Both the position numbers and the translations under genes were made by a program. A model generated the notes under the pieces. The model saw nothing but the letters and a program-made list of their open reading frames with translations. It was not told where the DNA came from and searched no databases. Below, piece by piece: positions 33,244 to 41,794 of a DNA stretch of 64,000 nucleotides. This stretch comes from Terrimonas_A sp051954695. GTDB taxonomy: Bacteria; Bacteroidota; Bacteroidia; Chitinophagales; Chitinophagaceae. The stretch's first letter is position 1; every line of letters starts with the position of its first letter. The DNA is taken from contig JBQCHL010000001.1 of assembly GCA_051954695.1 (NCBI GenBank), forward strand, positions 1 to 64,000, in the 5' to 3' direction.

Positions 33244-33720
33244 TTATTGCTTCCCTGTTACTTCATTTAAGACAGATGTTATCAGCTCCGGTTCAAAACC
33301 CTTTTGCATTAAATAATCCATCGTTTTTTTCTTGCGGACCAGGTATTGTTCGCTCTTGAGAGTTGTATATTTTTCTTGTGCGAGCTTGCGCAAAACATTC
33401 AGGTAATCTTCTTCCTTTATTTCTTTCAGCGCCTTGCGGATGCAGTAGTCACTGACCTGCTTTTGCTTTAATTCATATTTGATTTTTACCCTTCCCCATT
33501 CCTTCATTCTGAACTTACCGCCGGCAAAAGCAATGGCAAACCGTTCCTCATTCAGGTAATTATCTTCAATAAGTGACGCTATTATTTCATCATGGTCCTT
33601 TTTCCAGACTCCCAGTTGATACAGCTTTTCCTTTACTTCACTATGGCTACGTTCCTGGTAAGCGCAATAGTGGCGAAGCTTTTGAAGAGCTTGCTCTTTC
33701 GTGAGTTGTTTTTTGTACAT
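33244..33720 (-). CDS. recX: Regulatory protein RecX
   Basis: 158 residues, helical and basic, made of three-helix repeats. 'ALQKLRHYCAYQERSHSEVKEKL' is the RecX N-terminal signature, and 'YLNEERFAIAFAGGKFRMKEWG' and 'QKGFEPELITSVLNEV' follow. RecX inhibits or modulates RecA filaments. recA itself is not in the window. The ATG at 33720 is chosen, two bases from the stop of the upstream protease gene, because the longer reading adds nine residues with no family similarity. Confidence 0.9.
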   Translation of the reverse strand: MYKKQLTKEQALQKLRHYCAYQERSHSEVKEKLYQLGVWKKDHDEIIASLIEDNYLNEERFAIAFAGGKFRMKEWGRVKIKYELKQKQVSDYCIRKALKEIKEEDYLNVLRKLAQEKYTTLKSEQYLVRKKKTMDYLMQKGFEPELITSVLNEVTGKQ

Positions 33721-33722
33721 GC

Positions 33723-34823
33723 TTATTCCTCCAGCCTGTCGAGGCACCCATATTCCTTCTTCAGAAAATCATCATAATAATCTGCCTGGCGGAAAAGATT
33801 GCGGAATGATTCTGCTCCATTTTCTTTGGTCATGTCCATATCGTACATGATGCAGCTAAGTACAATGTTCTGTTTCATGCAGCTAAGCACCATTCCATTG
33901 ATCTGGTAGTTTTCCTGCAACAAAAACTGGTAAAGAGGTTTTATTTTGACAGGATCAGCCGGCATCTGGCATAGATAAGCATCGCCGGCTACAAAAAAGT
34001 TCTCCGGATTATAGGTGATCTTTATTTTGGCAGATCCTTCTTTCACACTCCAGTTATTCGCTCCTTCTCTTGCCAGCCGCACATTCTTGCCAAGGTCTTT
34101 CAATATTTCTTCAATTGTTTTCGCCGCGCCAACGGGTTCAATTTCTTTTTCCGGTATTTCCGGCAATTTTACTTCCGTTCCGCAGCTGGGGCAGTATTTG
34201 GCAGAATCAATATTGGCGGATGTAACCAGGTAACCGCAACTGTAACAACGTGTAGATGCCTGTCCGCGATTGGGTATATATAACTGTAATGCTTCACGCA
34301 GGTAACTTACGGGCAATGCAAAACCCAGGTTGTCACCACCGCGGATAATAAACGAGTTTACGCCGATCACTTCTCCGTCATAATTCACGAGGGGTCCACC
34401 ACTATTGCCGGGATTGATAGCTGCATCAATTTGTATAAACTTCAATCCATCGCGGATGCGGTCTACTTTTGAGATCACGCCCTGCGTAGCTGTATAGTTC
34501 AATCCATAAGGATGACCAATTGCCACTACCTGGTCACCATCTTTCATTTTTTCATATTGCCCTAATCTTACTTCGGGCAGATCAACCTGGCGGGGCGCTT
34601 CCAGGAAAGCCAGGTCATGCTTGCGGTCGGTATACCATACACGCGACATGGTCTTTTCAAAAGCTTTACCGGCCACTGTTACTTCTGCATTCTCTGCTAC
34701 AACATGGTCGTTGGTTACGATCAGGTCGTATTCTTTTATATAAAAACCAGTGCCGGTGCCGGTAGCAGTAGCTATCTGGATAACAGCATTCTGGTATTGT
34801 TCTATGATTTGTTGTGCGTCCAT
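33723..34823 (-). CDS. Trypsin-like serine protease with zinc ribbon and C-terminal YbjN-like domain, no signal peptide
   Basis: 366 residues. An S1C/DegP-like protease domain (about 8-185) has a complete triad: His in 'IVTNDHVVAENA', Asp in 'DRKHDLAFLEAP' and Ser in 'NPGNSGGPLVNYDG'. A zinc ribbon follows: 'CYSCGYLV' and 'YCPSCGTEV' (about 200-230). The last 130 residues ('KIKITYNPENFFVAGDAYL') look like the YbjN or type III-chaperone-like fold. No signal peptide and no PDZ domain are present, so it appears cytoplasmic, unlike DegP. The next upstream gene, 16 bases away, encodes a protein with a similar YbjN-like fold, so the two probably work together. The chaperone-like assignment is by pattern, not by alignment. 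Confidence 0.8.
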   Translation of the reverse strand: MDAQQIIEQYQNAVIQIATATGTGTGFYIKEYDLIVTNDHVVAENAEVTVAGKAFEKTMSRVWYTDRKHDLAFLEAPRQVDLPEVRLGQYEKMKDGDQVVAIGHPYGLNYTATQGVISKVDRIRDGLKFIQIDAAINPGNSGGPLVNYDGEVIGVNSFIIRGGDNLGFALPVSYLREALQLYIPNRGQASTRCYSCGYLVTSANIDSAKYCPSCGTEVKLPEIPEKEIEPVGAAKTIEEILKDLGKNVRLAREGANNWSVKEGSAKIKITYNPENFFVAGDAYLCQMPADPVKIKPLYQFLLQENYQINGMVLSCMKQNIVLSCIMYDMDMTKENGAESFRNLFRQADYYDDFLKKEYGCLDRLEE

Positions 34824-34839
34824 AGGTTTGCCTTCTTTC

Positions 34840-36162
34840 TTATTTGCTTTCCATATTCAAAAACTCCATCTCTGTGGTGAATGTCTGATCAAAATTGACC
34901 AGGTTATCGAATCGGAGATTCTGCGTTTTAAAATCCATGTTTGGATATTTGTCCTTCCATTTTTCCTGGATGTCTTTGATCCGGTCAATGATCGCTTCGC
35001 TGTCGAATTGATTGACGGCGGCCTTATAATAGATCTGTTTATTGCCAAGCGCAGCAAAATAATCACTATAATTAATGTGCATGTATAAGTTGAACAGCTC
35101 GGTGATCACTCTTGGCAGGCTGTAAGAATACTGGCAATAAGAGATCCCATATTCTGTTACCTGTGTGCCAATAAAAGGATAATTATTATCGCGATACCAC
35201 ACCATGCTTTGGTTAGCGCCATGTATGGAATCCGATACTGCCTTATAGCTTTGCGGCGCTACAATAGCAAACGTGTATTTCGATCGGAACAGGTAAGCAA
35301 AAATATCTTCCTTTGTTCTTGCCTGCAGCTTTTTGAACTCTTCCACCATATCACGGTTCTTTTCCACAGCAGGCCGTTCATCTTTTTTAAAATAAATACC
35401 GGCAATCCTTTCCAGGTCGTTCAGCAATTTTCCTTCAGGTGTAATGAGGTAATCAATACGATAGACCAGCGAAAGCAGCATATAGGCAATGCCGCCGGAA
35501 AACTTATCAGCATCCAGGCCAGCAATAGTGTCAAGCGTTTGCTTCACCCATTTTTGCAGGTATTCATATTTGATCTCTTTTTCGGCAAGTGGGATTTCTA
35601 TCACGTGCTCACTATCGGCCATTTGCAATGTGGCAAAATCCTGTACCAGCAGATCGTCCTGTTTATCTGCTTTGGTTGATAATTCTTTTAATCCGTAATA
35701 GAGTTTGCTGGGATTGGCAGATTCTATATGGCTGTCGAAACGCATGCAAAGCCTATCATTATCTAGTGCAAAGCGACTATAGTAAAGGCTGAAGTTCATT
35801 TCCAGCAAGCGGCGCATAACAGGCACAGAAGGTTGCGGCATCCTGGCAAGGGTTACTTCAGCTCTTAGTTGATGGCCGTCAAATGCGCCACGGATAATTT
35901 TGGAGCCCTGGTAAAACTCAAACCGGCCTTCTGCTCCATTCCTTTCATACACCACGTTTTGGGAAATATCATCACGCAGGTAATCAAAAAAAGCGTCCAG
36001 GCCTTCGGGATATTTTTTTTCCTTAAACAGGTTATCAGCGTCCGTCCAGCGGTTCACTTTTGCCACAGGCTTATTATTATCCGAATAACGGCCGAAAGGG
36101 ATCACGGATTCCGGCGCAGAAGCCGGTTTCTTTTTTCCCCAACCAAAGAGTTTCTCAAACAT
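34840..36162 (-). CDS. YbjN/chaperone-like protein paired with the trypsin-like protease
   Basis: 440 residues from the ATG at 36162, where 'MFEKLFGWGKKKPASAPES' gives a natural start. An upstream frame extension of 28 residues is less likely. There is no signal peptide or membrane helix. The segment 'YYSRFALDNDRLCMRFDSHI' and the surrounding alpha/beta pattern resemble YbjN/type III-chaperone-like domains. The rest is alpha-helical and unrecognised. It is promoter-proximal in an apparent operon with the protease (16 bases apart) and recX. A GAAAGATA (minus-strand TATCTTTC) -7-like box lies at 36187-36194. The function is unknown. Confidence 0.72.
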   Translation of the reverse strand: MFEKLFGWGKKKPASAPESVIPFGRYSDNNKPVAKVNRWTDADNLFKEKKYPEGLDAFFDYLRDDISQNVVYERNGAEGRFEFYQGSKIIRGAFDGHQLRAEVTLARMPQPSVPVMRRLLEMNFSLYYSRFALDNDRLCMRFDSHIESANPSKLYYGLKELSTKADKQDDLLVQDFATLQMADSEHVIEIPLAEKEIKYEYLQKWVKQTLDTIAGLDADKFSGGIAYMLLSLVYRIDYLITPEGKLLNDLERIAGIYFKKDERPAVEKNRDMVEEFKKLQARTKEDIFAYLFRSKYTFAIVAPQSYKAVSDSIHGANQSMVWYRDNNYPFIGTQVTEYGISYCQYSYSLPRVITELFNLYMHINYSDYFAALGNKQIYYKAAVNQFDSEAIIDRIKDIQEKWKDKYPNMDFKTQNLRFDNLVNFDQTFTTEMEFLNMESK

Positions 36163-36406
36163 ATTCAGCGAAAGATTTGGGTGCCTGAAAGATACAAAAC
36201 ATGCGGAAAGGGAAGGATTTATATCTGAATTTTGGAAATTTTTCAAGGATGCTGGTTATTGGTTGAATGGAGGAACGTTGGCATTGGGTGACAATGGAAA
36301 AGGAGTTTTCGATTCGATTTGCGTGCCGGCCCAACGGTCATCGGCCAACAGCCAACGAATAAACCGTGGACAACTTTTTAAATACGCCCAGCCGGCTCAG
36401 CTTATA

Positions 36407-36435
36407 TTGTGATATATTAAAAATCAGTAGTTTCG
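36407..36435 (+). promoter_or_regulatory. Putative dnaN promoter
   Basis: TTG at 36407-36409, an 18-base spacer, then TAGTTTCG at 36428-36435, one base off TAnnTTTG. It lies 17 bases before the dnaN ATG and argues against the long upstream extension of the reading frame from 36366. Confidence 0.5.
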
Positions 36436-36452
36436 CCCAAACGATTTGTACG

Positions 36453-37568
36453 ATGAAGTTTATTGTATCCTCCTCCTCTCTTTTGAAACAATTGCAGCAT
36501 ATTTCCGGTGTGATCAACGCCAATACCGTTTTGCCGATCCTGGAAGATTTTTTATTCGAAGTAGAAAAGAATAAGCTCACGGTAGTGGCTACCGACCTGG
36601 AAACTGTAATGCGGATACAATTGGATATAGAGGCTAAAGACAGCGGAAAAGTTTGTATCCCGGCCAAGATCCTGCTCGATTCACTGAAAAATATTCCTGA
36701 TCAGCCTCTGACCTTCAATATTGATAAAAGTTTTGCGATCGAGATCACCAGCGATAATGGTAAGTATAAGGTAATGGGTGAAAATCCTGATAACTTTCCC
36801 AAAGAACCCGCTGCAGATGATACCACTTCCTTTACCGTAACAGCTTCTGCGCTGATCACAGCGATCAACAAAACATTATTCGCAACCAGTAACGATGATC
36901 TCCGCCCGGCAATGACAGGCGTTTTCTTTGAACTGGACAAAAAAGGTATGCAGTGTGTGGCTACAGATGCCCATCGCCTGGTACGCTACAAAAGAAAAGA
37001 TGTAAGCTGTCCTAAAGGTGACAATTTCATCGTTCCGCGTAAACCGCTGAACCTGCTGAAATCTGCTATCCCCGTTAATGAAGATGAGCTGACCATCAGC
37101 TACAACAGTAATCATTTATTTGTAAAACATGGCACCACACAAATGAGCTGCCGTCTTATCGACGCCCGCTTCCCTGATTACAAAGTGGTAATCCCTGCTG
37201 ATAACCCTTACCGCCTTACTGTTAATAAAGCAGATTTCCAAAGCGCCCTGCGCCGTGTCAGCATTTTCAGTAATAAAAGCACTAACCAGGTGGCATTGAG
37301 CATCAGCGGCAGCGAACTGCAACTCGCCGCTCAGGATGTGGATTTCAGCTTCGAGGGTAATGAAAGAATGAAATGCCAGTATAACGGTGAAGACCTGATG
37401 ATCGCCTTCAATGCAAAATTCCTGATAGAAATGCTTTCCGCAGCAGAAGGAGATGAAGTGAATGTGGAATTATCTACTCCTACCAAGGCCGGTTTGATCA
37501 AACCAACCGAGCAGGGAGAAGATGAAGAACTGCTGATGCTGGTAATGCCACTGATGCTGAACCAGTAA
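36453..37568 (+). CDS. dnaN: DNA polymerase III beta subunit (sliding clamp)
   Basis: 371 residues from the ATG at 36453: 'MKFIVSSSSLLKQLQHISGV' is the standard start. It contains three clamp domains, with 'LPILEDFLFEVEKNKLTVVATDLET' in the first, 'ATDAHRLVRYK' in the second and the C-terminal 'EDEELLMLVMPLML' in place of the common 'MPMR' end. It forms the ring that holds polymerase III on DNA and recruits repair proteins. It is not next to dnaA or recF here, but lies about 9-10 kb from the putative origin. A strong terminator follows. Confidence 0.97.
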   Translation: MKFIVSSSSLLKQLQHISGVINANTVLPILEDFLFEVEKNKLTVVATDLETVMRIQLDIEAKDSGKVCIPAKILLDSLKNIPDQPLTFNIDKSFAIEITSDNGKYKVMGENPDNFPKEPAADDTTSFTVTASALITAINKTLFATSNDDLRPAMTGVFFELDKKGMQCVATDAHRLVRYKRKDVSCPKGDNFIVPRKPLNLLKSAIPVNEDELTISYNSNHLFVKHGTTQMSCRLIDARFPDYKVVIPADNPYRLTVNKADFQSALRRVSIFSNKSTNQVALSISGSELQLAAQDVDFSFEGNERMKCQYNGEDLMIAFNAKFLIEMLSAAEGDEVNVELSTPTKAGLIKPTEQGEDEELLMLVMPLMLNQ

Positions 37569-37586
37569 ACAACTGCTGAATATCGG

Positions 37587-37635
37587 TTTAAGGGTTTAAA
37601 AGCTTAACGTTAAGCTTTTAAACCCTTAAATTTTT
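37587..37635 (+). terminator. dnaN terminator, 22-bp perfect palindrome
   Basis: TTTAAGGGTTTAAAAGCTTA(AC) is joined directly to its reverse complement (37587-37608 and 37609-37630) and followed by TTTTT. The pairing is perfect with no spare bases at the centre. Confidence 0.85.
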
Positions 37636-37658
37636 ATACCTTTTCGTAACTTACTTCT

Positions 37659-38099
37659 ATGAAGTTCGTTCCCGTCTGGTCATACGATAACTATGTGCCT
37701 GCCCACCTGGATATGAACCTCCTGAAGCAGGAAGGCATCGAAAGCTGGTTAAAAGATGAACACTCAGTAACCATCAATCCCGCTCTGGCCAATTCTGTTG
37801 GCGGCATCAAACTGATGGTAGCAGAATCAAATGCTCAACAAGCCTGGGATATACTGATTCGCGAAAAAGCGGCTTACATCGGGTCTTTAGCCTGTCCGAA
37901 ATGCGGCTCCAATAATCTGCTGGCCGATGAAATACCCCGCAAACCCTCTTACTGGCTTGAGTCTGTACTGGTCTTTTTTCTTGGTGATACCGCATTAGGA
38001 TTTGATAAAATATATCGCTGTTTAAACTGCCAGAATGAGTTTACAGAACCGGTTTCAGGCAGTGCTGCTGAACCAAAACATTCCGGATTAAGTTCGTAA
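37659..38099 (+). CDS. DUF2007-domain protein with zinc ribbon
   Basis: 146 residues. The N-terminal DUF2007 'putative signal transducing protein' domain (about 1-75) starts 'KFVPVWSYDNYVPAHLDMNLL' and has 'GGIKLMVAESNAQQAWDIL'. A four-cysteine zinc ribbon follows: 'CPKCGSNN' and 'CLNCQNEF'. The biochemical role of the family is not established. It sits between dnaN and a sterol-desaturase-like gene on the same strand. Confidence 0.85.
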   Translation: MKFVPVWSYDNYVPAHLDMNLLKQEGIESWLKDEHSVTINPALANSVGGIKLMVAESNAQQAWDILIREKAAYIGSLACPKCGSNNLLADEIPRKPSYWLESVLVFFLGDTALGFDKIYRCLNCQNEFTEPVSGSAAEPKHSGLSS

Positions 38100-38124
38100 C
38101 TTACTCATACAATTTTTGCCTGCC

Positions 38125-38949
38125 ATGGGAAACAGCATTATCCAATATTTCTCAACCCTTGATCAACGTCCGCTTGAAAGAATGGCCATCCTGGTAGGAG
38201 GCCTGCTGATCTTCTGGATCATTGAAGGTGCGATCCCGCTACTGCCGATGCAGTATAAAAAAAATAAAGTGCGGCACGCTTCGGTCAATTTCGGGTTCAC
38301 TGTTATTCATCTTGTCATTCACACTCTCCTGGCCATCCTGATCATAAAACTTTCCGATTGGTGCCATGACGCTGGTTTTGGACTGGTTTACTGGTTCAAT
38401 GCCAATGTACTCTTAACTATTATAATCGGTGTGCTGGCGCTGGACTTCAGCAGTTGGCTTGTTCATTTTGTAATGCATAAAAACAAAATGCTTTGGCGTT
38501 TCCACCTGGTTCATCATAGCGATAATAATGTGGATGTGACAACCGGTTTGAGGCATCATCCCGGCGACAGCCTGCTGCGAGGCATCTTTTTCCTCTTGTT
38601 GATCTTTGTGTCCGGGGCGCCAATGTACAGCGTAATGATCTACCAAACCCTGGTAGTACTGGCCACTGCTTTTACACATGCCAATATCAGCCTTCCAAAA
38701 AAGCTGGACCATGCATTAAGTTATATTCTCATTTCTCCCAATATGCATAAAGTGCATCATCACTGGAAGCAGCCATATACCGATAGTAATTATGGAGCGG
38801 TATTTTCTATCTGGGACAGGCTGCTTGGTACTTTCCGTAAACTGGATATTTCGCAGATCCGGTACGGGCTCGACCGGTATTATCCCAATGAAAAGGATGA
38901 AGACTTTATCGGGCTACTGAAAAAGCCTTTTCAAAAACTGGAGCCCTGA
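38125..38949 (+). CDS. Sterol desaturase/fatty acid hydroxylase-family membrane protein
   Basis: 274 residues with about four membrane segments. The histidine clusters that bind a di-iron centre are present: 'LVHFVMHKNKMLWRFHLVHH', 'TTGLRHHPGD' and 'HKVHHHWKQPYTDSNYG'. Members hydroxylate or desaturate lipids using oxygen. Bacteroidota relatives act on fatty acids, carotenoids or sterol-like lipids, so the substrate is uncertain. The ATG at 38125 is preferred to a TTG three codons before. It is followed 27 bases later by kdsB, so an effect on envelope lipids is conceivable. Confidence 0.88.
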   Translation: MGNSIIQYFSTLDQRPLERMAILVGGLLIFWIIEGAIPLLPMQYKKNKVRHASVNFGFTVIHLVIHTLLAILIIKLSDWCHDAGFGLVYWFNANVLLTIIIGVLALDFSSWLVHFVMHKNKMLWRFHLVHHSDNNVDVTTGLRHHPGDSLLRGIFFLLLIFVSGAPMYSVMIYQTLVVLATAFTHANISLPKKLDHALSYILISPNMHKVHHHWKQPYTDSNYGAVFSIWDRLLGTFRKLDISQIRYGLDRYYPNEKDEDFIGLLKKPFQKLEP

Positions 38950-38963
38950 TCCCCCTGGTTAAT

Positions 38964-38971
38964 TACTTTTG
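38964..38971 (+). promoter_or_regulatory. -7 box before kdsB
   Basis: TACTTTTG matches TAnnTTTG and ends five bases before the kdsB ATG. No clear -33 box is visible inside the preceding gene end. Confidence 0.35.
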
Positions 38972-38976
38972 CAGCT

Positions 38977-39693
38977 ATGAAAATCGTTGCAATGATCCCG
39001 GCAAGATATGCTGCCACACGTTTTCCAGCCAAGCTAATGCAGCAGCTGGGAGATAAAACCGTTATCCGCTACACCTACGATGCTACTGTAGCCACTGGCT
39101 TATTTGATGATGTGGTAGTAGTAACAGATAGTGATATTATTTTCAACGAAATAACCGGTCATGGCGGAAAAGCTGTGATGAGCAAGCGACCACATGAAAG
39201 CGGGAGTGATCGCATTGCAGAAGCCATTGCTGATATGGATGTGGATGTGGTGGTAAATGTGCAGGGAGATGAACCCTTTGTCCGCAAAGAACCTTTGGAA
39301 AAACTCGTCCGCCTATTTGACGATCCTTCTGTACAGGTTGGTTCTTTAATGCGCAAAATGACTGAGATAAATGATGCTCAAAACATCAGTGAGGTAAAAG
39401 TTGTGGTGAATAAAAAAATGGACGCATTGTACTTCAGTAGAAGCCCGATCCCATTTATGGCCAACACGAGCATCGATGCCCCTTATTTCCTGCATATAGG
39501 TGTATACGGATTCAGGAAAAATGCCCTGCTCGATTTTACCAATTGGCCAGCCGGCATACTGGAGCGCGTAGAAAAACTGGAACAATTGAGATACCTGGAA
39601 AATGGTATAAGCATTCGAATGGCAGAAGTCGAGTTTGAAAGTGTGGCGATTGACACTCCGGAAGACCTGGAGATCGCAAAGAGATTGCTTTGA
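38977..39693 (+). CDS. kdsB: 3-deoxy-manno-octulosonate cytidylyltransferase
   Basis: 238 residues. The nucleotide-binding start 'AMIPARYAATRFPAKLMQQLG', 'RPHESGSDRIAEA', 'VNVQGDEPFV' (metal/CTP) and 'HIGVYGFRK' are KdsB signatures. It activates Kdo to CMP-Kdo for the lipid A core. Another Kdo gene, kdsD, lies at 51.5 kb in this window. This supports an LPS-bearing Gram-negative cell. Confidence 0.96.
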   Translation: MKIVAMIPARYAATRFPAKLMQQLGDKTVIRYTYDATVATGLFDDVVVVTDSDIIFNEITGHGGKAVMSKRPHESGSDRIAEAIADMDVDVVVNVQGDEPFVRKEPLEKLVRLFDDPSVQVGSLMRKMTEINDAQNISEVKVVVNKKMDALYFSRSPIPFMANTSIDAPYFLHIGVYGFRKNALLDFTNWPAGILERVEKLEQLRYLENGISIRMAEVEFESVAIDTPEDLEIAKRLL

Positions 39694-39718
39694 TTTTTTT
39701 ATTTAAACAATTCTTTGC

Positions 39719-41512
39719 ATGCGGCCTGTAAAGCAAGTGTATCAGTATATCGTTTATTCTCTCCGAACAAGATTAAGTCGTGTTCAGTATATCATGTTGG
39801 TGGCAACGCTGACAGGATTATTCTCTGGCTTGGCCGCAGTATTGCTGAAAACGATCGTACACTACCTGCAGCACTGGATCAATGGAATCGATATAAGCCG
39901 GTTTGCTTTTCTCCTGTTTCCTGTTATTGGTTTGGTACTTACAGTACTTTCTATCCGTTTATTTTTTAATTCGCATATAGAAAAGGGAATTGCAATGGTA
40001 TTGAGGGCTATTGCGCGGAAATCTTCATTCATCCCTTTAAAACATACTTACCTGCATATGGTCACCAGCTCATTAACCGTGGGCCTTGGCGGGTCAGCGG
40101 GTTTGGAAGCACCGATCGTTGCAACAGGTTCTGCAATTGGCTCCAACACGGCCCGTATCAGTGATCTTAATTACAGGGAAAGGACTTTACTGATCGGTTG
40201 CGGAGCAGCGGCAGGAATTGCAGCAGTATTCAATGCCCCGATTGCAGGTGTAATCTTCGCTATTGAAGTATTGCTTACTGAAGCCGTTGTGGTCAGTTAT
40301 TTTATACCATTGATCATTTCTTCCGTGGTTGGTGCTTTATGTTCCCGGATCATCTTACAGGAATCGTCTCTATTTCATTTTGCATTACAGGAAACTTTTG
40401 ATTACAGAAATGTTCCGTATTATATTTTATTAGGGATCCTGGCAGGGTTTGTTTCCCTTTATTATGCACGGGTATTCAAAGGCACTGAAACCAAACTCCA
40501 TCACTGGAAGGTGAATGTTTATGGCAAAGCTGTATTCGGCGGCTTTTTACTGATGGCACTTTATTTCCTGCTACCTCCATTGTTTGGCGAAGGTTATGAA
40601 AGCGTAGCCTTACTGGCCAAGGGAACGCCAGGTGAGATTAAGGACAATACAGCATTATTTTCCCTGTTGTCTGAAGACTGGTCGCTGGTAATATTCACCG
40701 GTCTGATCGTTCTTTTAAAACCTTTGGCCGCCGCTATCACTATTGGCAGCGGTGGTAACGGCGGTAACTTTGCTCCTTCGCTTTTTACCGGTTCTTATCT
40801 GGGTTTCTTTTTTTCCAAGATTTTTAATAACAGCGGCTGGGTAAAAGTTCCGGAAGGAAATTTTAGCCTGGTTGGTATGGCCGGCGTATTAAGCGGAGTG
40901 ATGTACTGCCCGCTGTCTGCTATCTTCCTTATTGCAGAGATCACGAATGGTTATGAGCTGTTCATTCCTTTAATGCTGGTTTCATCCATTTCTTTTTTTA
41001 TTGTAAAAAGCTATGAGCCCTATTCAATGGATATAAGGAAACTGGCTAAAGAGGGGCAGATCTTTACACATAAGAAAGAAAAGAACATCCTTACGTCTAT
41101 CCAACTTCCTGAAATGTTGCAGGATAAATATGACAGTATCAGTATTGATAAAACGCTTCGCGACCTGGTAGAGATCATTAAAAAAAGCGAGCGGAATATT
41201 TTTGCGGTACATGATAACAAAGGCCGTTTTGCGGGCATCATCGAATTGAACGATATCAAGCAGCTTTTATTCCAACCCGAGATCTTTGATAAAACACCTG
41301 TCAGGAAGCTGGTTAAAAAACCACCCGCAGTTTTAAGCGCAGAACAGGATATGCATACTGTAATGGAAAAGTTTGATATTACTCAAAGCTGGTATTTACC
41401 TGTACTGGATAAAGAGAAAAAATTTGTCGGATTTATTTCAAAAACAAAGCTGTTCAATAAATACAGAGAGATACTGGCTTCGCAGGTTGATTTGTATGAG
41501 GAAGGCGAATAG
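39719..41512 (+). CDS. CLC-family chloride channel/transporter with CBS pair
   Basis: 597 residues. The CLC membrane core (about 20-440) carries 'GLGGSAGLEAPIVATGSAIG', where the Glu corresponds to the gating glutamate, and 'GSGGNGGNFAPSLFTGSYLG'. Two cytosolic CBS domains follow (about 465-590, 'SIDKTLRDLVEIIKKSERNI' and 'MEKFDITQSWYLPVLDKEK'). The CBS pair usually senses adenine nucleotides. Whether it works as a channel or a proton-coupled exchanger cannot be decided. It lies 25 bases after kdsB on the same strand. Confidence 0.94.
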   Translation: MRPVKQVYQYIVYSLRTRLSRVQYIMLVATLTGLFSGLAAVLLKTIVHYLQHWINGIDISRFAFLLFPVIGLVLTVLSIRLFFNSHIEKGIAMVLRAIARKSSFIPLKHTYLHMVTSSLTVGLGGSAGLEAPIVATGSAIGSNTARISDLNYRERTLLIGCGAAAGIAAVFNAPIAGVIFAIEVLLTEAVVVSYFIPLIISSVVGALCSRIILQESSLFHFALQETFDYRNVPYYILLGILAGFVSLYYARVFKGTETKLHHWKVNVYGKAVFGGFLLMALYFLLPPLFGEGYESVALLAKGTPGEIKDNTALFSLLSEDWSLVIFTGLIVLLKPLAAAITIGSGGNGGNFAPSLFTGSYLGFFFSKIFNNSGWVKVPEGNFSLVGMAGVLSGVMYCPLSAIFLIAEITNGYELFIPLMLVSSISFFIVKSYEPYSMDIRKLAKEGQIFTHKKEKNILTSIQLPEMLQDKYDSISIDKTLRDLVEIIKKSERNIFAVHDNKGRFAGIIELNDIKQLLFQPEIFDKTPVRKLVKKPPAVLSAEQDMHTVMEKFDITQSWYLPVLDKEKKFVGFISKTKLFNKYREILASQVDLYEEGE

Positions 41513-41520
41513 CTGTTCCC

Positions 41521-41566
41521 TATAAATAAAGAGGCCCGCCAGGAATGGCAGGCCCTATTTATATAC
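41521..41566 (+). terminator. Terminator after the CLC gene
   Basis: ATAAATAAAGAGGCC pairs with GGCCCTATTTATAT around an inner GCCA-ggaa-TGGC hairpin, with one mismatch. AT-rich flanks supply the T-run. Confidence 0.65.
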
Positions 41567-41794
41567 AAACACAATGAAAATGACTTTCTCTAATAGCCGG
41601 GCACCCACGCATCGCCCCTGCGGGAATGCCGCCAGTAACCGTGGACCCAAACAGCTCTGTGACAATGCGGGCGGCTCGCATTTGCTGATTTGACCAGCGA
41701 TTCACATCCTGGTTTAGTTGATCCTGCCCTTTAAGAAAATTTTTTGATTTGCCGCCTGTCGCCCTATTTGCACATCTTTTGCTAACTTTCTTTT
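41567..41794. other. Gene-free interval before corA
   Basis: About 230 bases without a credible ORF. A short hairpin AATGCG-ggcggct-CGCATT lies near 41665-41683, and TAACTTTC just before the ATG is a one-off -7 box for corA. Nothing else is recognised. Confidence 0.4.
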
